Assembly: GCA_025618425.1 (NCBI GenBank)
Contig: CM046850.1
Location: 28,738,987 to 28,802,986 of the forward strand
Reading direction: 5' to 3'
Length of the DNA stretch: 64,000 bases
Origin: Heliocidaris tuberculata
Lineage: Eukaryota > Echinodermata > Echinoidea > Camarodonta > Echinometridae
Shown here in pieces: positions 45,408-55,900 of the stretch; positions within the stretch are counted from its first letter, which is position 1, and each line of letters begins with the position of its first letter. The notes beneath the pieces were generated by a model, which had not been told where the DNA came from, did no database searches, and worked only from the letters and a program-made list of their open reading frames with translations. Both the position numbers and the translations under genes were made by a program.

Positions 45408-47535
45408 TAGTTCCTGCATGGCACATTGTATTCAGCGATGACAAGTTATATTTGAAAAATTTAAAGTTATTTCAACTCTCTTGTGTATTCACTTGATGTA
45501 AAGGTAGCACATTTCCTCTATATCCAGGGCTTCATGCTAACTTTTTTTTTTTTGCTTGGGGGGGGGGGGGGGGTGGGGGAGAGTCAGGAGCAAAATATTA
45601 GACATCCTTGTCACTAGGCTCCTGTTTACATTCCAATTTTTTGGGGCCCAGAGTGAATTTTTGGAGGTGTACCAAACCACTGTTTAATAGTGCCAAACCC
45701 TAAGAGATGGAAAGAATCGCTCTGCATTTCCTTATTATTGTGCTACTTGCCATACAAAAAAAGTGCACTATTCACTGAGAAGGAAATATTTGTTCCTGGA
45801 ACTTGTCACAACAAAAGATTTACACATACACATGTATTACCTTATTTTATTGCTTGTTATCTTTATAGAAAAATGGGTTCTTATAATTTATGGTATATAT
45901 TGCAGGTAAAACTATTGCTTTGATAGATTGATTGTCTGTTTGAGATTTTATTTTATATTTTACCACCTGTACTTTAAAATTACGTATTGCTATATCCTTT
46001 TGCTTACTAACTGTAGATAGTTAATGTGTACATTGCATTCAAAACAGCGAAAAACAGCAATAAACAAATTTGATTACACGAGAGTTAGGAGAATTAGCAT
46101 CCCAGTCTCCAAACTGCGTAGTTACCAATAAAACGTACATTCATTCATGCTTTTAACAATGCAGTAATCAATGATGCCAATTGTACCTGCTGTTTTTGTT
46201 GATCTTTATCATTACTTTGTGTAAGTTACTTGTTAGTTTGCAAAGCAAGGCTTGTAGTTGTTGCCAGTAGCAATGTGCATACATGTAGGTACTAAAAATA
46301 TGGGAATAGGGAGAAACAATTAGTTAAACAGACATCTAATTATAGATTATTTATATTTCTTATGTCCATCTCTTGTTGCTGTATTCAGTTCTTGTGCCTT
46401 GCATGTCAGGTTGTCTGTCTGTCCGTCTCTCTTTGCATAGGCTCTCACTTCCTATAACTCATGTAAATTTGTAATATATTTCATCGCTTACACGTTGTAG
46501 ATAATATATTAGCCTTTATTTGCTTTCTGGAGTGGTCAATCCTTGCTAAATGTAAAGAGAAAAATATGAAGCTCATCTTGTTATAGACCTAAGTTTTTAA
46601 ATAATGTACTTAGATTCTCTTATTGCTTTTTATACAGTACTATACTTGTTCTCGCTATCTCTGTCAGACGAAACTTTCCCCTTCCCCCGTATGTAAAGAA
46701 AAATGAAAATACACTGTAGATAATTACATATATGATGAATGATATGAGATCGTTGTCCCAATATTTGTTGATCTTGAAAATGCATACAAATTTTCCAGGT
46801 CTGTCTATGTCTGAGCAAATGAAGAAAAAAGCTCTTTGATAATTGCAAAGTTGAAGTATAGTTATTCAATTTTTTTAAAATCTGCACTTTAGAAAATCCT
46901 TAACAATTTGATTACCTGCACGAAAATTTATCTGGGAATCTATTTAAAATGAAAAATGTAACTTCTAGCAGCATTATAATGATAATCTTATCCTATATTG
47001 CATTATTTGATTCCTATCAATGTGTTGATGAAAGGATATTATTATAAAGATATCAGTTGATTCAATGAATATTATACACTTTGAAAACTTGTATAATACT
47101 GCAAATGTTATGTCAAAATAAAATATGCCTGTTTGTATCCACAAGCATACATAATTATTTGATCAATCATAATCTTTCAAATATCTACAAATATTTGAAA
47201 AAAGGTTTTTTTTTTCATCATATGCAGTGACTGTAGCTATTTAGTGGGGGGGGGGGGGGGGGGAGGCTATAGAAAATTGTTTTTATGTGTACCTTATCTT
47301 TGTACTTAATTCATTTAATCCAGCTTTAAAAAAGTCCATGTAACTATGTATAATAAAATATAGGGGTACAAGTCATGTAGACTGATATCTTGTTCCTAAG
47401 TCACAGGTGAAGGCTGTAGTAGAACTAATGAGAAAAATGTCTTATTTTTACCATTTATTATCATCTAGCTAGAGTTTGTCAAAGGAGTCAATATTTTGAT
47501 TGATGTAGTTTCTCCTGTAGTATGAAATCCATATA

Positions 47536-47957
47536 CAGAGCTGCCAAGTAGTACGGATTTCCCGTATTTCGTACGGAAATCAAGTTAAAATATGGGAGTA
47601 CGGTTTTTCATGTTGAAATACGGAAATGTACAAAATCAGTTATGTATATAGTCTATTGCCGGTGCGTGCGCCGTGTCAATCATGTATTAGTCTGTGGCAT
47701 GGCTGGTGCGCACTCCGCGCGCTAACGGGTAGACGTACGTACCGGATATCCGTTCGTATGCCAAGTATGTTTACTGTGTGCTTTGCTTATGCTACAACAT
47801 GATTGACTACGTGTGGGACTGAAATGTAATCAGTGATCGAACTGTGCTGATATACATGCATTTATTTGCCACGCGGAAAAATACTGATTTTTTTGCCAAA
47901 ATACTGATTTTAGGGGTTAAGAATACTGAAATTGCAAAATAGAACTTGGCAGCTCTG
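47536..47957. mobile_element. MITE with CAGAGCTGCCAAGT ends and 6-bp target duplication
   Basis: CAGAGCTGCCAAGT and its near-complement ACTTGGCAGCTCTG delimit 422 bp, flanked by CATATA on both sides (47530-47535, 47958-47963). CAG-type ends suggest the hAT group, although its duplications are usually 8 bp. Confidence 0.7.
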
Positions 47958-47964
47958 CATATAC

Positions 47965-48171
47965 TGTAAAACCTGAAACTTTTGCGACATAAAACTTCCA
48001 CGAATTGTTAATGACAGCCAATTTTGCAGCAAGAAACTTTTGCTCATTACAGTAATTTTATGTTGTTTCAATTATGATTTGGTTATTTCGCAGCATGGAA
48101 CTATCACAAGTCTCGACCACTCTCGAAATTCGCGAAAGTTTCATGCCCGCAAACATTTTTGGTTTTACAGT
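47965..48171. mobile_element. MITE with CTGTAAAACC ends
   Basis: CTGTAAAACCTGAAACTTTTGCG and the complement of the right end GGTTTTACAG, with internal TTCGCGAAAG. It abuts the preceding element's target duplication. Confidence 0.6.
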
Positions 48172-48889
48172 CTGCCAGAGTGAAGATATGGTCTGGTCAT
48201 ACATATACATGTACGTAGAAATTGTATGCATGATTTATTAAAGAAGGTCTACAAGTATAATCCGCTCATCTTATTTTTAATTTTTCTCTTCCAAAATGGC
48301 TTTCCATTTTTAAAAAAATCACACTAGGGGGCAGATCTAACTTGATATTAAAGCTCATATTTTATGCCGCATCATTATATCCATGTAGGGATGGAAGTGT
48401 AGTGTACAGCTAAATACCTTCTAAAGTACACTTTGTTATCTATTCATATTATTATAATTATTTTCTAAAAAACTAATTAGTCATATTCTCCATACACTGA
48501 AAATCAATGAGATATTAGAACTGTTAATGATTCTTTCATTTATAATCCCGAGATATTCATTAATTCCCTTTGAAAATGATATGTAAAGGCTACTGAAATA
48601 CATAACTATTTACTTGTACTAAATATATAATCTCTTTCTGCAGATTGGCTTAGAAAGAGTTGGTAGTTGAAGGCTGTCTAGGTACTCACTTTGTAAACAA
48701 ATTGACCAATTGTTTCTTTTCTTTTCAAATGATAAGGCCTATTGTGTCCATGTATGATGTACATGTACCATGAACATGCAAATTATGTCATGTGTTTGTG
48801 TATATACATTGATATGAAATAAAATGTGTAATTATAATAATGTGATTCTAAAAGTCTCTCACTTTACTTATTTACATGTACATGTGCAG

Positions 48890-49077
48890 TTGAAACTCAG
48901 TATAAAGAGGTCTGATATAACAATATTCCTGATATAACAAGGTAATATTCTGGTCCCAGTTCTTTATATTCTATTGTGTTTTTTTTACCTGATAAAATGA
49001 GATTCCTGCTATAACAAGGTAATTTTGATGGTCCCAAGGACCTTGTTATACTAAGTTTCCACTGTACTTATAAATGT
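48890..49077. mobile_element. CAGTGGAAACTTAGTATAA-type element
   Basis: The left CAGTTGAAACTCAGTATAA is mirrored by the right end CTAAGTTTCCACTG. The interior GATATAACAAGGTAAT words match the 37345 and 52537 copies. Confidence 0.6.
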
Positions 49078-49292
49078 AATATCCAGGCTTCAGATTGTGT
49101 TAACATGACCTCTTTGAATTTTTTTAATAGACAAATTCTTAGCGATGGTGTCCATTTAGAAAGTGAATTCTCTTTAATTAAAAGCATCAGCATTTTGTTA
49201 TGATACCAAGTTTCCATTTAACAATTTCCCAACCATCTCTACATCTCTAAAATTGAGCTCATCTGCTATTTCAGATTGCTTGATACAAGGTT

Positions 49293-49597
49293 TGAAAGTG
49301 TACCAATCACATTTAGAAAATAATTTGTGTACAGCTAGAAAGTATAACATCAACCTCAAAGAACTTCACGTCGCATTCTATAGGTCAACAGTTAAAGAAA
49401 ACGACGGAAATAAAGAATAACATAAAAATGCGCCCTATTCTTTACAAGCGCGTATGGGTGCATCAACTAGTTTGCCTTTACATTTATTGAAAGTGTACTT
49501 GAATTTGATTTGCAATATATTTCTACAGAAGAGTTACAATAACATGTATGGAACCTCGAACGTAAAGAGCAAAATATTTTTTGGTGATTGGTACCCA
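49293..49597. mobile_element. Family 2 element, degenerate ends
   Basis: GTGTACCAATCAC near the left and GTGATTGGTACCC near the right, with the interior matching 12792-13166. The flanking TTAA is lost. Confidence 0.6.
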
Positions 49598-49825
49598 TGA
49601 AAGAATGTGTGTAGAAACTTGTCAAGTAATCAAAATCTCAGAATAATCCAATATTGTCCTCCAACATTAATTCAAAATCTTAAAAAATTATGTGATTTGA
49701 TGGAAGACAAAGATTAATCTTCAGTTCTGTTTTTACTGAAATAGACACATTTTTCTTTCCCCAAAACTCTAGTAACACTTTGAATCAAAGGGGTTTTTTT
49801 TAAGTTGTCTATATCTATAGGTTGG

Positions 49826-51545
49826 TTAGTCTCTCCTTTACATCTTCCCTGTCTCTCTTTTGTCTCTCTCCATCTCTCCTCTCCCTCACTCTCACAATCT
49901 CCACCCTCCAATTCTTCTCTTCCCCTCCTCTCTCTCTCTATACCCCCCTCCCCTCCCCCACTACCACCTCACTTTCTACCCTCCCTCTCTACCTCTCTTT
50001 CTACCCCCTCCCCTCCCCCTCTCTCTCTCTCTCTACCACCTCTCTTTCTAACCCCCTCTCTCTACCACCTCACTTTCTACCCTCCCTCTCTACCTCTCTT
50101 TCTAGCCCCTCCCCTCCCCCTCTCTCTCTACCACCTCTTTCTAACCCCCCTCTCTACCACCTCTTTCTAACCCCCCTCTCTCTACTACCTCTCTTTCTAC
50201 CCCCTCCCCTTCCTCTCTCTCTACCACCTCTTTCTAACCCCCCCCCCTCTCTCTACCATCTCACTTTCTAACCCCCCCTCTCTTTCAAACCCCTCTCTTT
50301 TTATCCCCTCCCTTTCTACCCTCTCTCTCTACCACCTCTTTCTAACCCCCTCTCTCTACCACCTCTCTTTCTAACCCCCCCCCCCTCCTCTCTACCACCT
50401 CTCTTTCTACCCCCTCCCCCTCCTCTCTAACACTTCACTTTCTAACCCCCCCTCTCTACCACCTCTCTTTTTACCCCCCTCTCTCTCTTTCTACCCTCTT
50501 TCTACCCCCCTCTCTCTCTACCACCTCTTTCTAACCCCCCTCTCTCTACCACCTCACTTTCTACCCCCCTACCCTCTCTTTCTACCCCGGGGGGGGCACT
50601 CGAATTATATTTTGACGGGGGTGTGCCTCACGAATCCCCGAAAAGGGGGTCTAAGGAATTGACTTCAAGGTGTAAAATATGGGGTCTTGGGAACTATGAT
50701 CTATTGGGCAGAGTGAAAAACAGGGTCTAGGGAACTACAAAACTAACCGGCAGAGTGAAAATAGGGGGTCTTAAGAACTGCATATATGTAGGGGCCTAAA
50801 ACTAGCAAGGACGAAAGGGCCTAGGGCGCGAGACCAGGTCGAGCGACCACTGCCTCCGCCACGCTCCCGGCCGCATGCGAACGGATATGTTTCATAACAG
50901 GGGTCTTCAGAGCGGGGCTGAGCGGCTCCTGAGCGGAACTGAGTATCTAGAGAACGGAAATCGGGGTATGAAAAAGGGGGTCATCAAAGCGGCACGTCCC
51001 CGTACCACCAACATACGTGAGTGCCCCCCCCCCCCCGGGCTTTCTACCCCCTCCTCTCTCTCTACCACCTCTTTCTAACCCCCTCTCTCTACCACCTCAC
51101 TTTCTAACCCCCCCCCTTCTACCACCTCTCTTTCTACCACCCCCACCACCTCTCCTCTCTTTCTACCCCCCCCCACCACCTCTCTTTCTACCCCCTCCTC
51201 TCTTTCTACCACCTCACTTTCTCACCCCCCTCTACCACCTCTTTCTACCCTCTCTTTTTACCCCCTCCCCCTCTCTTTCTACCCCTCTCTCTCTCTCTCT
51301 CTACCACCTCTCTTTCTACCCTTCCCCCTCTCTTTCTACCCACCTCTCTCTCTCTCTACCACCTCTTTCTAACCCCCTCTCTCTACCATCTCTTTCTACA
51401 CCCCCTCTCTCTCTCTACCACCTCTCTAGCCCCCCCCCCCTTCTCTTTCTCTCTACCACCTCTCTTTCTAATCCCCCGTTTCTCTTTCTCTACCCCTCTC
51501 TCTTTCTACCCCCCCCCCCCCTCTCCTGCTCCTACTCTTTCTCTG
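49826..51545. repeat. Pyrimidine satellite (CTCTACCACCTCTTTCTAACCCC units)
   Basis: For about 1.2 kb the plus strand is almost pure C/T with sparse A, made of variable 20-30 bp units built on ACCACCTC and TTTCTA plus CCCC. Homopurine-homopyrimidine DNA of this length can form triplex (H-DNA). It is interrupted by an element at 50587-51040. The 60-200 aa ORFs over it are low-complexity artefacts. Confidence 0.9.
50587..51040. mobile_element. GC-rich element inserted in the pyrimidine satellite
   Basis: CCGGGGGGGGCACTCG at the left and GAGTGCCCCCCCC..CCGG at the right are inverted, and the satellite words TTTCTACC resume on either side. The interior is purine-rich on the plus strand, with several GGGGTCT or GGGTCT words. 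Confidence 0.7.
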
Positions 51546-52318
51546 TACCTTCCATTTCCCTCTTTCCAGTTTTTCCAGCCTTCCTCATTTCCTCATCTTG
51601 TGTATCATCCCATTCCTTCTAACTTTCAACGAACTTATCCTCACGGGCTAAATTGTCCCTGTTAAGCAAATTACACGTCTGGCAACTACACTTCTTCTAT
51701 TCCTTGCTCATTAAAACACACAGAAAACATTACAACTGTCTTTTAAGCAGTTTTATTGCATCATGTTACATTTCAAATATGTGTACTAAAATAAATATCA
51801 CTTGGAATTTATCAAATAACAGATTTTGTTATTAAAGAATACCCCATTTTGGGGGAAAAGTACTCCAAGTATTTGGTATGTGAAACAAAAAAAAAATAAC
51901 TACAACTGTGAGGACATTTAAGCAGCATAAACTCACATGTACACACAAACAAAAAATTCACACACAAAGTGGCTCTAAAATGTAGTACATGATATGCAAT
52001 GATTTGTCTTTGATACAAGGAGACTCCATGTATATATGCATTACCCAGAAGGTTAAAAAAAGTACCAGGGAACCGGTTTGCGATTTCTACTTAAAATCAT
52101 ACATACATGTATATGTATCTTAGAACTGTATGTGACAGAATGATTGCCTTACAGCTCTTACTCTATCAATAAGATTACAATGTTCAAGTACAAATATGAA
52201 TACAACCATCATGAATCAGTGAATATAATATATACAGGGCCGTTGCCGAAAGCAGTTCTGAAACTGACAATGTTGCCCTGCATAAGTAAAACTGCAAATG
52301 AATAATATATTACATCAC

Positions 52319-52498
52319 AGGCCCATCAGAAGGGATGGGGGTGCGTTGGGGGTGACCATTTTGGGGGGGAGTGATATGAGCACGGAATTTTTGTTTTTGT
52401 TTGTCAGAGAGATTTTTGCCCATTTGAATACCTGTATTGGTGAAGAATGAAAATGCACCCCCCCACCCCCCCTTTTCAAAAAGCTTCTGATGGACCTA
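52319..52498. mobile_element. Short MITE with AGGCCCATCAGAAG ends
   Basis: AGGCCCATCAGAAG at the left; CTTCTGATGGACCT at the right. G-rich left half and C-rich right half. Confidence 0.55.
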
Positions 52499-52536
52499 GT
52501 ACAGGTGCATGAAGATATAGCTCAATACATGTATGT

Positions 52537-52712
52537 ACAGTGGAAACTCACTATAAAGAGCTCCGATATACTGAGATTCTTGATATAACAAGGTAATTTT
52601 GCTGGTCCCATTTCTTTGTACTTTTTTTTTTTTCACCCTAATATAAAGAGATTCCTGATATAACAAGGTAATTGTCATGGTCCAAAGGTCCTCGTCAGAG
52701 TGGGTTTCCACT
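52537..52712. mobile_element. CAGTGGAAACTCACTATAAAG element
   Basis: CAGTGGAAACTCACTATAAA and the complement of the right end TGGGTTTCCACTG, with GATATAACAAGGTAAT internally. Same family as 37345. Confidence 0.65.
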
Positions 52713-52868
52713 GACAAATCAATACAACTAATATCCCATGTTCTCTAACCATTGTAAATAAAATTCTATGCATACTATCAGCTCTCATACACAAACAGGG
52801 GCAGATCCAGCATTTTGTAAAAGAGGGGGCCGGAGCCGGAAAAGTACACAATAAAGGAGGCAATTCCT

Positions 52869-52874
52869 TTTATT
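52869..52874 (-). terminator. Candidate polyadenylation signal of the PLP enzyme gene
   Basis: AATAAA on the minus strand, about 60 nt after the TAG at 52935. Confidence 0.5.
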
Positions 52875-52934
52875 GTGTATGAAATGGAAATGAAAGCCAG
52901 TTAAATCATCTCCAAGATAGAATTTACTTCCTTC

Positions 52935-55900
52935 CTATAGGTCAAAGGGCAATTTATCTGTCATTTCCATCCAATCATAGACCTTGTTCTCTGCAGAGCT
53001 CTTGCCATCGATAGCGGAAGACATCACTCCACTGAACAGATCAAACCATCCTCCTGACGAAATAAAATAACCATGATAACATGGTAACATCAATCACACC
53101 ACAGAGTCGTAAAGCTCCTTCGACTTCATAATATGAGATGTGGTATATCATTCCCTATCACATTACAAAATTATATTACGAGATAGTAATAGAGCAGGAG
53201 AGGAGAACTTTCTGTGTTTGGTTTGGTAGAAATTCATGTTCATTTTCAATAAGAATTCCATTTGTACCATGGTAAAAAGAAACCTAAAAAAAACAAGATG
53301 AATGTGACTGCGTCTCCTATATGCCTCTGCCTAAATTCAGTTGATGGCTCAAACTGTTCTGAAATTTCAGAAATTGGCCTCTGTGACCTTGACCTTTGAC
53401 CTACATACCTCAAAATCCAATCAGATCGTCTTCCTATTTCCTATGGTGATACATACTAGCACTAAGTTTGAAGTTCATACCTCAAATGGTTCTTGAGTTA
53501 TTGCTAGAACGAGCCTAACACCTGAAATTTCAGAAAAATTGGCCTCTGTGACCTTGACCTTTGAACTACGTACCCCAAAATCTAATCAGATCATCTTCCT
53601 ATGGTGATCAAATGGTTCTTGAGTTATCGCTAGAACGAAGCTAACACCTGAAATAGCAGAAATTGGCCTCTGTGACCTTGACCTTTGACCTACGTACCCC
53701 AAAATCTAATCAGATCGTCTTCCTATGGTGGTACATACTAGCACTAAGTTTGAAGTTCATACCTCAAATGGTTCTTGAGTTATTACTAGAACGAGCCTAA
53801 CACCTGAAATTTCAGAAAAATTGGCCTCTGTGACCTTGACCTTTGAACTACGTACCCCAAAATCTAATCAGACCGTCTTCCTATGGTGATACATACTAAC
53901 ACCAAGTTTGAAGTTCATATCTCATGTGGTTCTTAAGTTATCGCTCAAACAAGAAAGCGGGATGAACAGATGGACGGACGGACAGACGGACGGACGGACA
54001 ATCCAAAAACATAATGCCTCCGGCACCACCTTCGGTGGGCGGAGGCATAAAAATCATCAACAGTCATGCGAGGAGCAATTTCAAAGGAGTTCCACAGTAC
54101 GCAGTTATCACCATTTTGCATGTGTCCCAGCATTTTTTGTACTGATTTTTCAACATGTACTGCCAAAAAGGTGAAAATTAATTTGTGAGCTTTCTCATGC
54201 ATTTTATGTCATTTTGGAAGAACATCACAGCAGAATGTCCCCTAAAATGGATTGCTCTTCAGATACCTTCATATTTGAAATATGACGAGAAATAACTGAA
54301 CTGTTCAGGCCGAACATTCATGCCACATCTGTGTGCAGTCCCATATAACCATTTCTGTGTGCAGTGCATGTGCATTTCAGCGAGATTTGGGTCAATTTCT
54401 TATCATTTTGATCATTCCAAAACCTCAGAGTAAACATTAATTCTTATGTAGACATGACCAGAAATCAAAGTAATCTTTAACACTACTTACCTGTATGAAT
54501 AAAGGGAATTTTCTTTCCGTAGAACCTAGCTGGATTTTCTTTCATGAGATTCAAGATGTAAAGAAGCCTAGATAGCTTTATATGTTGACATAATACTATT
54601 TACATGTAGCACTGATTTTATTAATTTCGTCTCATATACCTAAGGTGGCCTCGTCAGTGGTTAAAACACTGTTTTAAAAGAGCGGCACTGCACAAATACA
54701 CAAAAATCATTAACGTGTACCAATCATCTAAAAAGAACATAAAACTCCTTTGCACAGAACCCAACTCTCAGTAACTCTTATTCTATGCGAGCACGTACGG
54801 GTGCGTTGACGAGTCTCCTCACACAAGTCGCTGTATTGTATATAGGGCGCATCGTCCAACTTGCAATATCTCTCTATAGAATCAACATTTGAAGGTAATA
54901 TTTTGAATATAGTATATCGACATAGAACCCCTTAACAACCAGAGCAAAACATTTTTTGGTGATTGGTACACTTTAAGTAAGATATAAAAAGTATAACTTA
55001 CCGGTATGAATAAAGAGGATTTTCTTTCCCTGGAACCTGGCAGGATTCTCTTTCATGAGTTTCATGGTGTGGTATGTCGCCTTCCCTGTGTAGCAGGGAT
55101 CTACTAAGATACCTGTTGTCATGGCAACCTCTTGAATACATTCTAAACATATCAAGACAGAAGTTAGAGAGTATGAAGGATATTCTTGCTTTTGTGTAAA
55201 TGCATTTGACAGACTATCTTTAAAAAAAGGAGCATTAAAAAAGCTCCTTCAAACACAAATTTACTCCAATGTGTTGAGATAGTGGACAAAAAGAAAAGAG
55301 ACAACTAATTGAAAGATTTTGAACATAACATGAGAGGTATAAGGCTTAACATATTATCTTTACTGATTTATAAAATGTGCTTAATAAAAAAATCAGGAAC
55401 TATCAGAAACAATATCAGAAACAGGTAATGTAGGAGTGCCACCACATGATGGACATGAGTGCCTTACAAGAAGCAATTATTATTATTACTGAATCAAGTA
55501 CCTCACTAAATCATATCATCTCTTGAGAGCCAAAAGGGCACTAACTCATATCATGTAACAGAGAGTTGATGCCCATCTGGCTCTCAACAGACACAATAAT
55601 CTCCAAAAGCAATATAATCACCTAATTCCTCTGGCGTGGACAGACCATAACCTATGCCCTTCACTCCTTCCACGATGTCCATGATGTCCGCAGCCTTGAC
55701 CCCTGATGAACCATCACTGCCCTGCAAGCCTAGGTCTCTTAAGATAGCATCAGCTTCCTCATGGAAGTATGCAGCGTCTGCAATGACTGCCATACCATGC
55801 ACTCTGTAAAAACAGTTTGAAATGAGAAGTGGATATGTGAATGACTTTTGACCCTTGATATAATTAATCCAAGATCACCCAAGATAGCATCAGCTTGTAA

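Larger units (their letters stand above)
45018..52868. other. ECT2 3' flank and convergent intergenic region, no gene seen
   Basis: It holds poly(G) runs near 45559 and 47246, several MITEs, and a long pyrimidine satellite. All reading frames are short or low-complexity, and no exon with family resemblance was found on either strand. Confidence 0.55.

Noticed and set aside
49805..51622. Proline/serine/leucine-rich ORFs up to 201 aa
   Set aside because: Low-complexity translations of the pyrimidine satellite in overlapping frames.
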